In this document: positions 36,345-45,068 of the stretch, piece after piece
Numbering within the stretch: the first letter of the stretch is position 1
Layout of the letters: the number at the start of each line of letters is the position of its first letter
Source of the DNA: Paraburkholderia ginsengiterrae
GTDB taxonomy: Bacteria > Pseudomonadota > Gammaproteobacteria > Burkholderiales > Burkholderiaceae
Assembly (NCBI RefSeq): GCF_001645125.1
Contig: NZ_LXKA01000087.1
Location: 94,963 to 158,962, forward strand
Length of the DNA: 64,000 nucleotides
Reading direction: 5' to 3'
Notes under the pieces: generated by a model
What the model saw: the letters and a program-made list of their open reading frames with translations, nothing else
The model's database searches: none
Told to the model about the DNA's origin: nothing
Made by a program: the position numbers and the translations under genes

Positions 36345-37550
36345 ATGAATCTGGATCAGGAACGGCAAGCCATTCGAAATGAGCTTGAAGCGCTGCGCGC
36401 CAACGGGGCGCGGCGGCAAGAACTTTCGCAGCACGCATGCAAGCGGCTCTTTTTTGATCTGGGTATCCGTCCGTCCATGGCCACCGTCCGGGATCTGACT
36501 CAGACCGGCAGCGCGAGCGACATTCCGAAAGACATCGACCATTTCTGGGAACGGATCCGCCATGTGTCGCGGGTAAAAGTCGGCGCCGGTGCCATTCCGA
36601 AAGCCCTGGAAGATCGCGCCGGCGAACTGCTTGGCGCACTTTTCGAAGAAGCCGTCGTCCACGCACGCACCACGCTTGAGGACGAACGCGAGCAAATTCG
36701 CGCCCAGATATCCGCTGCGGATCAACGTGCACGCGACGCGGAGATTCGCCAGCAAGCATCAGAAGATGCAATCCGGCGCAGCGAACTGCGAGCCGAGGCC
36801 GCGTGGGAACGCGTTCGCACGCTCGAAACCGAACTGTCGAACTCCACCACGCATGGCAATGCCCATCAGGAAAACCTGCAGACAACGGTGCGCCGGCTCG
36901 ATCACGAAAACGAGGCGCTTCGACAGCGTCTCGATAACGAACTGGCGAACAACGCAACGCTGCGAGACCGAATCGACGCATTGCACGTCGAAATGCGCCA
37001 AAGCACGGAACACTATGCGCAACAGATCAAGGACGCCATCGCCGAAGCCGAGCGGCGCGTGAAGCCCATGCTCGTCGAACTCGATTCCTTGCGCAGCATG
37101 GCCGCCACGTATCAGTCGGGCGTGCGCGACGCAAGTCGCAAGGAATTCGAGTTCATTCAGCAAATCGCCGCGGCCAAGGCACGCGGCGACCGGCTCGACG
37201 CGCAGCTGCGCGAGCAATCAGATGAAGTGGACGCGCTGACGAAACAGGTCACCGTGCTGCGCGGCCAGCAAGGTATTGATCCTGCGATCGCAAATCTGCT
37301 CTGCGCGCTGGTCGAGGCTGGCCGGCTGACGGGGGACGAAATGAAGATGATCGGCACGGCGGCGGACGGTCATGTCGCTTTGCCGTCGCGGTGCCCCAAA
37401 TGCCAGGAAGGTGAACCAGAGCTGTCGCAAGTGGATCACCGTTTCGAATTGCAATGCCCGGAGTGCGATCACTCGTCGGGGCTCGGCGAATCAAGGCTGG
37501 AGGCGGTTAGCCGCTTCCTGTCGAACGACCCGGTTGCAGCGTCCGCATAG
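36345..37550 (+). CDS. KfrA-like coiled-coil DNA-binding protein with C-terminal zinc ribbon
   Basis: A 401-residue protein. Residues 1-95 look like the KfrA N-terminal DNA-binding domain (ACKRLFFDLGIRPSMATVRDLT, GSASDIPKDIDHFWERI). Residues about 100-310 are a long heptad-rich coiled coil. The end has CPKCQEGEPELS and QCPECDHSSG, a four-cysteine zinc ribbon not found in plasmid KfrA proteins I know. KfrA proteins help partition by polymerising on DNA. The start has GAGG upstream. Being beside the origin and parABS, it probably organises or positions this replicon; that role is inferred. Confidence 0.82.
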   Translation: MNLDQERQAIRNELEALRANGARRQELSQHACKRLFFDLGIRPSMATVRDLTQTGSASDIPKDIDHFWERIRHVSRVKVGAGAIPKALEDRAGELLGALFEEAVVHARTTLEDEREQIRAQISAADQRARDAEIRQQASEDAIRRSELRAEAAWERVRTLETELSNSTTHGNAHQENLQTTVRRLDHENEALRQRLDNELANNATLRDRIDALHVEMRQSTEHYAQQIKDAIAEAERRVKPMLVELDSLRSMAATYQSGVRDASRKEFEFIQQIAAAKARGDRLDAQLREQSDEVDALTKQVTVLRGQQGIDPAIANLLCALVEAGRLTGDEMKMIGTAADGHVALPSRCPKCQEGEPELSQVDHRFELQCPECDHSSGLGESRLEAVSRFLSNDPVAASA

Positions 37551-37584
37551 CGGATTGGTGCGTTGCAATAGCGGACAAAGTGCC

Positions 37585-37629
37585 AAAGGTGAGGAAATGC
37601 GGGACTATAAAGGTGAGGACATTCAGGGC
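37585..37629 (+). repeat. Two iterons in the reverse orientation
   Basis: AAAGGTGAGGAAATGCGGGA at 37585 and AAAGGTGAGGACATTCAGGG at 37609, 24 bases apart, facing opposite to field A. They lie between the kfrA-like and recombinase-like genes; the second overlaps the 3' end of the latter. Confidence 0.8.
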
Positions 37630-38705
37630 TCGCCAGCTCCCGTTTTCCTCCTCAACCGCCCGTCGCGCCTAGGTGCAGGCAACGGCGCGGCGGCCGGATC
37701 CGGTACATCCGCGGCGGGTGAATCCTGCTGATCCATCCAGTTTTGCCATGCGCGGTACAGACGGTTCGCCGATACGGCCTGTACAAATCCCAGCCATTGG
37801 CCAACCAGTTCGGCCTCTACCCCACTCTCGAACAGATCCGCGGCGAACGTATTGCGCAATGTTTGTGGACTGGCGCGCGACGCACGCGACGCGGCGATTC
37901 CGGCGCCTTCGGTCAAGGCGTCGACCGCGCGCAGCATGGTGGCTTTGTGCATCGGCCGGCCGGAGGGGGATGCGGGGAAAACCAGATTGCCCGCCAGCTC
38001 CGCAAGACGCCGTTCCGCGAGCCACGCGTCGAGAATGGCCGCTGCGAAAGGTGTGAGCCGGGTGCGCCGCGTCAGCACCGGATTGGCCGACTCGATTGTC
38101 ACCCATGGCGATCCTGCAGTCACGCAACTAACCGAAAGTGCAGCGGCCTCGCCTGTTTTCAGGCCGCCGCCTAAAAACACAGCAATCAACGCGCGGTCGC
38201 GCCGCTCCCGCCAGCGCTGCGCCACCGACAAGGCCGGCAGCGGCGAAAACAGATGCGCGATCAATGCGGTTCGTTCGGCATGGTTGAGAAAGCCGGTCGG
38301 TTCGTTGTCGCGCGCGTTTCGCCACGCTGCTTCGCCATCCTGAGCAATGAAGCGTGCTGGATTGGTCGGCGCGGATTCGATTTCGCGCACATGATCGAGT
38401 ACGCGTTCGATCAGCCGCAAATACCTGACGCGCTGCGTTTTTCGGACATCGAGCCCGGCAACGAAGTCGGCAATGGTTTGAGCGTCGACGGTGACCAGAC
38501 TCTTCTGGCGCATGCCGAGCCACTCGAGAAAAAGTCCCCATTGCGCCTGGTAGACCTCCGCGGACGACCGCCGGAAATGCTGTTTGGCAAGCCAGGCGTC
38601 GAAAGCGATCTGAGGGTCGCGACGCCAGTCTTCACGCTGCTGATCGAAGAGATCGGTGGAAACCGCGGGACGTGGGACCGGGTCGGTCAGATGAGGAGGC
38701 GACAT
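37623..38705 (-). CDS. Tyrosine-recombinase-like protein with altered active site
   Basis: A 360-residue protein with the XerC/D architecture: N-terminal core-binding domain (about residues 25-130) and C-terminal catalytic-fold domain (about 150-330). Catalytic positions diverge: the first Arg is Lys (GGGLKTGEAAALS), the box usually reading HxLRH is QTLRNTF, the LGH position is LGF, and only the second Arg and the Tyr (NRLYRAW) remain. Strand exchange is therefore doubtful; a DNA-binding or accessory role is possible. It lies 57 bases after a small unknown gene, probably in one SOS-controlled operon, with an inverted repeat just ahead of its start. Confidence 0.85.
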   Translation of the reverse strand: MSPPHLTDPVPRPAVSTDLFDQQREDWRRDPQIAFDAWLAKQHFRRSSAEVYQAQWGLFLEWLGMRQKSLVTVDAQTIADFVAGLDVRKTQRVRYLRLIERVLDHVREIESAPTNPARFIAQDGEAAWRNARDNEPTGFLNHAERTALIAHLFSPLPALSVAQRWRERRDRALIAVFLGGGLKTGEAAALSVSCVTAGSPWVTIESANPVLTRRTRLTPFAAAILDAWLAERRLAELAGNLVFPASPSGRPMHKATMLRAVDALTEGAGIAASRASRASPQTLRNTFAADLFESGVEAELVGQWLGFVQAVSANRLYRAWQNWMDQQDSPAADVPDPAAAPLPAPRRDGRLRRKTGAGEP

Positions 38706-38721
38706 GGGCTATATTCCGTTA

Positions 38722-38745
38722 GTTGCGACTATTGTATGTCGCAAC
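38722..38745. promoter_or_regulatory. Inverted repeat ahead of the recombinase-like gene
   Basis: GTTGCGAC, eight bases, GTCGCAAC: perfect eight-base arms with an eight-base AT-rich spacer (TATTGTAT). It is 17 bases upstream of the start at 38705. Arms and spacer are in the range of a tyrosine-recombinase core site, but an operator is equally possible. Confidence 0.6.
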
Positions 38746-38762
38746 CGCCCGAAATACAGCCC

Positions 38763-39161
38763 TCAGCCGCCCCACGCCCGCGCGCGTTTCGTGGACGGGA
38801 TCGCCGACGACTGTTGTGCAGCGCGGCGAGCCGCCGCTTCGTAGGCAATGACCGCGAACGCGAACACCGCCGGCAAAGCGGTGGACGTGCCGAAGTCCAC
38901 TGTCTCATCGGTTTCCGGATAAGGCAGATCGGACGGTCGTTGGAATAGCCCCAGCATAAGCGCGTCGTGCCGGCTCGCGAAGCCGAGATCCGCCAGCGCT
39001 TCAGCTTCGATCGCGTGGAGCAGGCGCCACGTGAGCGGCACCTGTTGCACGATGTAGCGCGCGGCAATATTGCGCACGATGCGTTCGAGATCGCGCGCCG
39101 CGGTTTGGTAGCGCAACGCGGCCAGAGCATGCTCGGTTGAGTGGGTTGTCAGGTCGGTCAT
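38763..39161 (-). CDS. Unknown protein under a LexA-type box
   Basis: A 132-residue protein I cannot place. The N-terminal half is helical (ALAALRYQTAARDLERIVRNIAARYIVQQ, WRLLHAIEAEALADLGF); a hydrophobic stretch near residues 92-110 (ALPAVFAFAVIAYEAAARRA) might be a buried or membrane helix. The ATG at 39161 follows GGAGCC. A near-consensus SOS box lies 26 bases upstream, and the recombinase-like gene follows, so the pair may be induced by DNA damage. Confidence 0.7.
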   Translation of the reverse strand: MTDLTTHSTEHALAALRYQTAARDLERIVRNIAARYIVQQVPLTWRLLHAIEAEALADLGFASRHDALMLGLFQRPSDLPYPETDETVDFGTSTALPAVFAFAVIAYEAAARRAAQQSSAIPSTKRARAWGG

Positions 39162-39184
39162 GATCGGCTCCAGTCGATACCCTG

Positions 39185-39204
39185 TACTGTACAAATATAC
39201 AGTG
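39185..39204 (-). promoter_or_regulatory. LexA (SOS) box
   Basis: The core is CTGT-ACAAATAT-ACAG (39187-39202), flanked by TA and TG, a near-perfect match to the LexA consensus CTGT(AT)4ACAG. It is 24-26 bases upstream of the start at 39161, where a repressor would block transcription. Confidence 0.8.
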
Positions 39205-39277
39205 TCTGGCGCAACCTCGGCCATCGTGCTGAATCCGCCAACCGCCGGTCAAGGGGCGCTTCGAGCCGCGCCGCAAA

Positions 39278-39916
39278 TCAGCCGTGAATCACCACCAGCA
39301 AGGCTTTCGCCTCGCTTTTCCCGGCGTTGCGGATCGCGTGCGGTTCGTCGGCGACATAGCGCGCGGTGTCCGCGGCCTTGAGCCGCTTCGTCGTGCCGGC
39401 CGCCTCGATTTCGATCGATCCCTGCAGCACCGTCAAATGCTCGCGCGTGCCGGGCTCATGCGCGTTCGACACCAGCGCCCCGCCCGGCTGGAGCGTCAAC
39501 TCGTACCACTCGAACTTGCCGGCCAGTTCGATCGGCCCCCACACGCGCAACTGGTACTTGGCGTCGTGTCCGCTTAATGTAGGAATCTCGTGGGGACCGG
39601 AGACGGCGATCGCCGCCGGCGTCTTTTGCGGTGCGAACAGCGAATCGAGGCTGACGCCGAGCGCGTTGGTCAGGCGCCAGGCGACCGCGATCGTGGGATT
39701 GGCCTTGTCGCGTTCTATTTCCGACAGCATCGATTTCGACACGCCGGCCGCGCGCGACAGATCGTCGAGTGTCATGCGTCGCTCGGCGCGCAGACGCTGA
39801 ATCTGCTCGCCGACACGCGGCGGCGCAGCGATTGCGGGAGCCACAGTGGCGCCTGGGATGGGTGCCGCGTTGGCCGCGGCACGGCGGATACCCGAACTTG
39901 CCATTTTCTGACCCAT
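39278..39916 (-). CDS. XRE-family regulator with cupin sensor domain
   Basis: A 212-residue regulator: helix-turn-helix at about residues 38-90 (LRAERRMTLDDLSRAAGVSKSMLSEIERDKANPTIAVAWRL) and a cupin domain at about 125-210 (ELTLQPGGALVSNAHEPGTREHLTVLQGSIEIE). It diverges from kbl-tdh, so it very probably controls threonine catabolism, with an amino acid or related metabolite bound in the cupin. An inverted repeat in the shared promoter region is a candidate operator. ATG 39904 is an alternative start. Confidence 0.88.
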   Translation of the reverse strand: MGQKMASSGIRRAAANAAPIPGATVAPAIAAPPRVGEQIQRLRAERRMTLDDLSRAAGVSKSMLSEIERDKANPTIAVAWRLTNALGVSLDSLFAPQKTPAAIAVSGPHEIPTLSGHDAKYQLRVWGPIELAGKFEWYELTLQPGGALVSNAHEPGTREHLTVLQGSIEIEAAGTTKRLKAADTARYVADEPHAIRNAGKSEAKALLVVIHG

Positions 39917-39938
39917 CGTTTAGAGTTGTTCGACATAC

Positions 39939-39970
39939 CGGATTTTAGTTCGAAAAAACGAAAATATCCG
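39939..39970. promoter_or_regulatory. Imperfect palindrome between the regulator and kbl
   Basis: CGGATTTT...AAAATATCCG arms enclose TTCG/CGAA in an AT-rich island between the divergent genes. A plausible operator for the XRE-cupin regulator. Confidence 0.45.
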
Positions 39971-40065
39971 ATAAAACTGACAGCCGACTATAACAGGCCG
40001 CCTCGTGGCCGCGCATGCGGAACATGCTGACACGGGCGCCTTTACCCATTTCAGGAGTCTGGTTC

Positions 40066-41265
40066 ATGCGCGACCAATACCTCGCCCATCTGCGCGGCAC
40101 CCTCGAGCAGATCCGCGCCGACGGCTTTTACAAGAACGAACGCGTGATCGCCAGCCCGCAGTCGGCTGACATCCGCCTCGCCAACGGCACGAACGTGCTG
40201 AATTTCTGCGCGAACAATTATCTCGGTCTCGCCGGCGACGCACGGCTGATCGAAGCCGCGAAGCAAGGTCTGGATACCGACGGCTTCGGCATGGCGTCCG
40301 TGCGTTTCATTTGCGGCACGCAAACCGTGCATAAGGATCTGGAACAGGCGCTCGCCGCGTTCCTCCAAACCGACGATTGCATCCTCTACTCGAGCTGTTT
40401 CGACGCGAACGGCGGTTTGTTCGAAACCCTGCTCGACGAGAACGACGCGATCATTAGCGACGAACTGAACCACGCCAGCATCATCGACGGCGTGCGGCTT
40501 TCCAAGGCCAAGCGCTTTCGCTACAAGAACAACGATCTCGCCGATCTCGAAGCAAAACTGAAAGAAGCGCAAGCGGCCGGCGCACGCTTCACATTGATCG
40601 CGACCGACGGCGTGTTCTCCATGGACGGCATCATCGCCGACCTCGCCGGCATCTGCGATCTGGCTGACCGCTACGGCGCGCTGGTGATGGTCGACGATTC
40701 GCACGCGGTGGGTTTTGTCGGCGAACACGGGCGCGGCACGCCGGAACATTGCGGGGTGCTGTCGCGCGTCGACATCATTACCGGCACGCTGGGTAAAGCA
40801 CTGGGCGGCGCATCGGGCGGTTACGTGGCCGCGCGCAAGGAGATCGTGGAACTGCTGCGCCAGCGCTCGCGTCCCTATCTGTTCTCGAACACGCTCACGC
40901 CGAGCATTGCCGCCGCCTCGCTGAAGGTCCTCGAGCTGCTGGCGAGCGACGAAGGTGCGCAGCTACGCGCACGGGTGCGCGAAAACGGCGCGCATTTCCG
41001 CAGCAAGATGAGCGCACTCGGCTTTACGCTCGTGCCGGGCGAACATCCTATCATTCCCGTCATGCTCGGCGACGCACTACTCGCCTCGAAAATGGCGGAC
41101 GCGCTCCTGAAGGAAGGCGTCTACGTGATTGGCTTTTCGTTCCCGGTGGTGCCCAAAGGCCGCGCGCGCATCCGCACGCAGATGAGCGCCGCGCATACGC
41201 CTGAACAGATCGACCGTGCGGTGGATGCATTCGCGCGCGTCGGCCGTGAACTTGGTGTTATCTGA
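40066..41265 (+). CDS. kbl: Glycine C-acetyltransferase (2-amino-3-ketobutyrate CoA ligase)
   Basis: A 399-residue PLP enzyme of the alpha-oxoamine synthase family that splits 2-amino-3-oxobutyrate with CoA into glycine and acetyl-CoA. Family blocks: [64 protein letters not shown] and the PLP-lysine motif [15 protein letters not shown]. The ATG at 40066 follows AGGAG. It is 13 bases ahead of tdh, forming the usual two-gene threonine degradation operon. Confidence 0.96.
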   Translation: MRDQYLAHLRGTLEQIRADGFYKNERVIASPQSADIRLANGTNVLNFCANNYLGLAGDARLIEAAKQGLDTDGFGMASVRFICGTQTVHKDLEQALAAFLQTDDCILYSSCFDANGGLFETLLDENDAIISDELNHASIIDGVRLSKAKRFRYKNNDLADLEAKLKEAQAAGARFTLIATDGVFSMDGIIADLAGICDLADRYGALVMVDDSHAVGFVGEHGRGTPEHCGVLSRVDIITGTLGKALGGASGGYVAARKEIVELLRQRSRPYLFSNTLTPSIAAASLKVLELLASDEGAQLRARVRENGAHFRSKMSALGFTLVPGEHPIIPVMLGDALLASKMADALLKEGVYVIGFSFPVVPKGRARIRTQMSAAHTPEQIDRAVDAFARVGRELGVI

Positions 41266-41278
41266 TCCGGAGCCGCAG

Positions 41279-42310
41279 ATGAAAGCATTGGCAAAACTCG
41301 AACGCGCGCCCGGCCTCACGCTCACGGACGTCAAAAAACCTGAAGTCGGCCACAACGACGTGATGATCCGCATCACGCGCACGGCGATTTGCGGCACCGA
41401 TATTCACATCTGGAAGTGGGACGATTGGGCACAAAAAACGATCCCGGTGCCGATGCATGTCGGCCACGAATACGTCGGTGAAATTGTCGAGATGGGGCAG
41501 GAAGTCCGCGGCTTTGCGATCGGCGACCGGGTGTCGGGCGAAGGCCATATTACTTGCGGCTTCTGCCGCAATTGCCGCGCGGGGCGCCGGCATTTGTGCC
41601 GCAATACGGTGGGCGTCGGTGTGAATCGTGAAGGCGCGTTTGCCGAGTACCTGGTGATTCCCGCCTTCAACGCGTTCAAGATTCCTCCGGAAATCTCCGA
41701 CGACCTCGCCGCGATTTTCGACCCGTTCGGCAATGCCACGCATACGGCGTTGTCGTTCAATCTGGTCGGCGAAGATGTGTTGATCACCGGTGCCGGACCG
41801 ATCGGCATCATGGCGGTGGCGATCGCGAAACACGTCGGCGCGCGCAATGTTGTGATTACCGACGTCAATGACTATCGGCTCGAACTCGCGCGCAAGATGG
41901 GCGCGACGCGCGCGGTGAACGTCTCGCGCGAATCGCTGCGCGACGTGATGGCCGATCTGCACATGACCGAAGGTTTCGACGTCGGGCTGGAAATGTCCGG
42001 CGTGCCGAGCGCGTTCACCGGCATGCTCGAGGCGATGAACCATGGCGGCAAAGTCGCCTTGCTCGGCATTCCGCCCGCGCAGACCGCGATCGATTGGAAT
42101 CAGGTGATTTTCAAGGGCCTCGAAATCAAGGGCATTTACGGCCGCGAGATGTTCGAGACCTGGTACAAGATGGTCGCGATGCTGCAAAGCGGCCTGGATC
42201 TTTCGCCGATTCTCACGCACCGTTTCAAGGTCGACGACTATCAGGAAGCGTTTGCCACCATGCTGTCCGGCGCGAGCGGCAAAGTGATTCTCGATTGGAC
42301 GGCCGCGTAA
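41279..42310 (+). CDS. tdh: L-threonine 3-dehydrogenase
   Basis: A 343-residue zinc-dependent medium-chain dehydrogenase that oxidises threonine to 2-amino-3-oxobutyrate, the Kbl substrate. The catalytic zinc ligands are in [10 protein letters not shown] and GHEYVGE; the structural zinc cysteines are in [15 protein letters not shown]; the NAD loop is [16 protein letters not shown]. The start at 41279 gives the standard [15 protein letters not shown] beginning. A terminator follows at 42393. Confidence 0.96.
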   Translation: MKALAKLERAPGLTLTDVKKPEVGHNDVMIRITRTAICGTDIHIWKWDDWAQKTIPVPMHVGHEYVGEIVEMGQEVRGFAIGDRVSGEGHITCGFCRNCRAGRRHLCRNTVGVGVNREGAFAEYLVIPAFNAFKIPPEISDDLAAIFDPFGNATHTALSFNLVGEDVLITGAGPIGIMAVAIAKHVGARNVVITDVNDYRLELARKMGATRAVNVSRESLRDVMADLHMTEGFDVGLEMSGVPSAFTGMLEAMNHGGKVALLGIPPAQTAIDWNQVIFKGLEIKGIYGREMFETWYKMVAMLQSGLDLSPILTHRFKVDDYQEAFATMLSGASGKVILDWTAA

Positions 42311-42392
42311 GGTGATCCGCTAAGGCGTGCTGTTGCGGATCGCAATTCACGGTCCGCCTGCGCAGCAGAAATTGCCTCACACCGCCTGACCC

Positions 42393-42430
42393 GACGCCCG
42401 CACCGCGCTCACGCGCCTGCGGGCGTTTTA
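42393..42430 (+). terminator. Terminator after tdh
   Basis: CGCCCGCA and TGCGGGCG form a strong stem followed by TTTTA. The stem overlaps the last codons and stop of the convergent yceI-type gene. Confidence 0.6.
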
Positions 42431-43059
42431 GCGAACTCGGCCTGAATGTGCACACGAATATCGTCACCGACGGCCGGATACCACGTCGCCAGGCCGAACT
42501 TCGCGCGGCTGAAATGCCCCTCCGCCGAAAAGCCGAGTGTGTCTTTTTTCGTGAGCGGATCGGGAGCGAAACCGTTGAACGTGACATCGAGCGTCACCGG
42601 CAGTGTGACCCCATGTATCGTCAGATCGCCGGTCAACGTGCCGCGCGCGTCGCCGGTGCGCTCAAAACGGGTGCTGACGAAGCGGATCTCCGGATAGCGC
42701 TCCACGTCGAGCATGCTGGCACTCTTCACCATCTTGTCGAGTAACGGCACATTTGTATCAATGCTGGCGGCGTCGATCGTGATCGACGTCGTGCTCTTCT
42801 CCAGACCGCCCTCATTCCAGTCGAGCTGCCCCTTCTTGCGGTCAAAGCGCATCGCGAAGCGCGAATACCTGAAGTGGTCGATGTCGAAGGTAATGCTGCA
42901 ATGATCCGGATCGAGATCATAGCGGCCGGCCGGCACGCGCGACTCGTTCTGGCTCACCGTATGCGTGAGTACCTGAATCGGCGTGCAGGCCGCCGCTGTC
43001 AGCAAGGCTGTGCAGAGCAACGCGCGCGCAAACGCCGCGCGCAGAATCGGTGAGTTCAT
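42409..43059 (-). CDS. YceI-family exported protein
   Basis: A 216-residue protein of the YceI lipocalin-like family, thought to bind polyisoprenoid lipids in the periplasm. Residues 1-24 are a signal sequence ending TAAAC; the lipobox is weak, so lipidation is uncertain. The family pattern is clear from YDLDPDHCSITFDIDHFRYSRFAMRF, GTLTGDLTIHGVTLPVTLDVTFNG and SRAKFGLATW. It diverges from the TetR gene at 43170. Confidence 0.88.
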   Translation of the reverse strand: MNSPILRAAFARALLCTALLTAAACTPIQVLTHTVSQNESRVPAGRYDLDPDHCSITFDIDHFRYSRFAMRFDRKKGQLDWNEGGLEKSTTSITIDAASIDTNVPLLDKMVKSASMLDVERYPEIRFVSTRFERTGDARGTLTGDLTIHGVTLPVTLDVTFNGFAPDPLTKKDTLGFSAEGHFSRAKFGLATWYPAVGDDIRVHIQAEFAKTPAGA

Positions 43060-43134
43060 GGAGTTCGTTCCGGTTGATCAATCGTGATCACGATAGCAGT
43101 TTGCGTAGTTGGCTCGCTAATGTGCGGAAGCTAC

Positions 43135-43163
43135 TTGACGAGTGAGAACGACCGTTCTAGCTT
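43135..43163 (+). promoter_or_regulatory. Promoter with embedded operator for the TetR gene
   Basis: TTGACG (43135-43140), 17 bases and TAGCTT (43158-43163). The spacer holds the palindrome AGAACG-AC-CGTTCT (43145-43158), well placed for autorepression. The expected transcript start falls on or beside the ATG at 43170. Confidence 0.55.
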
Positions 43164-43169
43164 TCTCTT

Positions 43170-43859
43170 ATGGACACGGACATTCACGACGTAGCCGTTA
43201 CACCCGGCAGCGCGCGCGAGCGGCTGCTGGATGCGGCTGAAGCATTGATTTACGCCGACGGCATTCATGCCACCGGCGTGGACGCGATCGTCAAGCAATC
43301 CGGCGCGGCACGCAAAAGCTTTTACACGCATTTCGAATCGAAAGACGCGCTGGTCGCGGCCGTACTCGACCGGCGCGGCGAACGCTGGATGAACTGGTTT
43401 ATCGCGGGCACGCAACGGCACGGCAAGACGGCGCGCAAACGCCTGCTCGGCATGTTCGACGTACTGCGCGAATGGTTTATGTCAGACGACTTTCACGGCT
43501 GTGCGTTCCTGAACGCGTCCGGTGAAATCGCCTCTGCGGACGACCCGATCCGCGTCATCGCACGCAACCATACGGAGCATCTGCTTGCCTTCGTGCGATC
43601 CCAATGCAATGAATTTGCGGCAGAGTGTCATATGGATGCCCGTCGCGCCGCGCGCCTGTCGAGCCAGTGGCTGATTCTGCTCGACGGTGCGATCTCCGTG
43701 GCGCTGGTGAGCGGCAAGGCCAATGCCGCGCTCGACGCACAAGCCGCGGCCCAGGTTCTGCTCGATGCGGGGCGCGCAAGCGGCCAGGTCCGTTCGCTGA
43801 TCTTGCAGGCGGGCGCGCACGCAAACAAACGCCATTCCGGCGAACCGCAATCTGATTGA
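43170..43859 (+). CDS. TetR-family repressor
   Basis: A 229-residue TetR regulator: DNA-binding domain at about residues 14-60 (RERLLDAAEALIYADGIHATGVDAIVKQSGAARKSFYTHFESKDALVAAVL), followed by a helical ligand domain with FHGCAFLNASGEIASADDPI. There is no ribosome site before the ATG, and the likely promoter ends seven bases upstream, so the message may be leaderless. The DUF1348 gene begins nine bases after it and is probably the regulated gene. Confidence 0.9.
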   Translation: MDTDIHDVAVTPGSARERLLDAAEALIYADGIHATGVDAIVKQSGAARKSFYTHFESKDALVAAVLDRRGERWMNWFIAGTQRHGKTARKRLLGMFDVLREWFMSDDFHGCAFLNASGEIASADDPIRVIARNHTEHLLAFVRSQCNEFAAECHMDARRAARLSSQWLILLDGAISVALVSGKANAALDAQAAAQVLLDAGRASGQVRSLILQAGAHANKRHSGEPQSD

Positions 43860-43868
43860 GGAATTTTC

Positions 43869-44348
43869 ATGTCTGACCCGATCGAAACCCGCCCGCCGTT
43901 GCCGCCTTTCACGCGCGAATCCGCGATCCTGAAAGTGCGCGCCGCGGAGGACGGCTGGAATACCCGCGACCCCGAGCGCGTTTCGCTTGCCTACACGCCG
44001 GACAGCGTATGGCGCAACCGTGCCGAGTTTGCGCGTGGCCGCGCGGAGATAGTCGGCTTCCTGCGTCGCAAGTGGGCAAAGGAACTCGACTACCGGCTGA
44101 TCAAGGAATTGTGGGCGTTTACCGGCAACCGTATCGCCGTGCGCTTCGCCTACGAATGGCACGACGATTCCAATAACTGGTTCCGTTCGTACGGCAACGA
44201 AAATTGGGAATTCGACGAACACGGGCTCATGGCTTACCGTCACGCCAGCATTAACGATTTGCCCATCCGCGAAACCGACCGTTTGTATCGGTGGCCGCTC
44301 GGCCGCCGTCCCGATGATCATCCGGGCCTCTCCGATCTCGGACTCTAG
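43869..44348 (+). CDS. DUF1348 (NTF2-like fold) protein
   Basis: A 159-residue member of the DUF1348 family with an NTF2/SnoaL-like fold. The signature region [40 protein letters not shown] and the [28 protein letters not shown] block are intact. The catalytic or binding role is not known. It has its own GAGGAA site and lies nine bases downstream of the TetR gene. A perfect 10-base stem (44356-44382) follows without a T-run. Confidence 0.88.
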   Translation: MSDPIETRPPLPPFTRESAILKVRAAEDGWNTRDPERVSLAYTPDSVWRNRAEFARGRAEIVGFLRRKWAKELDYRLIKELWAFTGNRIAVRFAYEWHDDSNNWFRSYGNENWEFDEHGLMAYRHASINDLPIRETDRLYRWPLGRRPDDHPGLSDLGL

Positions 44349-44549
44349 CCTGTCACGGTGAACGCAAACCGCGCGTTCACCGCTCCCCCACCGGTTCTTG
44401 CGTCGAGGCTGCCGGGCACGTCTTGTGCCCGCGCACCTGAGCGTGTCCTCAACATCGTGTGTGCGGGTTGAGGTACAGTGCGCGACGGACGACAAGCAAG
44501 CTACCCAGACCATAAATGACGCCGGCGCTCGACCGGTGGCGGAGAAGAC

Positions 44550-45068
44550 ATGCATTTTCGGCAGATCAACAAGAATATCCGGCGTACCGCAGTGGCGCTC
44601 GTTGCCAGCCTGGCCGCCGCGTCCGCCGCTCATGCGGGCAACTGGTGCGAGGGGGGAATATGGGCCGACGCCATGCTGGGTTCGTATCACATCAACCCCG
44701 ACCCCAATACCCATTTTGAACAATTCAATCCAGGCCTTGGCGTCGAATGCTGGCTCAACAATCAATGGGCGGTGACCGCCGGCGGCTTTCGCAACTCATT
44801 GCGCCGGCCTTCTTACTACGGCGGCGGTGTCTGGGCGCCGGAATTCGCGCACTGGGGCATCGTGCGGATCGCGGCGATCGGCGGGATCATCTCGGGCTAT
44901 AACTACGGCAACTGGGGCTTGGGTCACGACCATACGATCGGGCCGGTGGTCGCGCCGATCGTGATGGTGGAGTACAAGCGCGTAGGCGCGAACTTCATTG
45001 TGATTCCACCGATCCCATCAGATCACCTTCCGTTCACGATCGGGTTTCAGGCGAAGGTGAAGTTTTAA
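44550..45068 (+). CDS. Predicted outer-membrane beta-barrel protein
   Basis: A 172-residue exported protein. Residues 1-29 are a signal peptide ending AAHAG; the remainder alternates polar and hydrophobic residues with many Gly, Tyr and Trp, as in small barrels, and the C-terminus ends in Phe (FQAKVKF). No specific family is clear; a lipid-A-modifying or phage-type barrel are possibilities. The ATG follows GGAGAAGAC. Its 3' end overlaps the convergent YkgJ gene by about 35 bases. Confidence 0.72.
   Translation: MHFRQINKNIRRTAVALVASLAAASAAHAGNWCEGGIWADAMLGSYHINPDPNTHFEQFNPGLGVECWLNNQWAVTAGGFRNSLRRPSYYGGGVWAPEFAHWGIVRIAAIGGIISGYNYGNWGLGHDHTIGPVVAPIVMVEYKRVGANFIVIPPIPSDHLPFTIGFQAKVKF

Noticed and set aside
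37623-39204. Integrated mobile element around the recombinase-like gene
   Set aside because: No flanking direct repeats, tRNA attachment site or cargo genes are seen, GC content matches the surroundings, and the catalytic residues are altered.
44356-44382. Perfect 10-base hairpin after the DUF1348 gene
   Set aside because: No T-run follows on either strand, so a terminator call is not supported; it may still stabilise the mRNA end.
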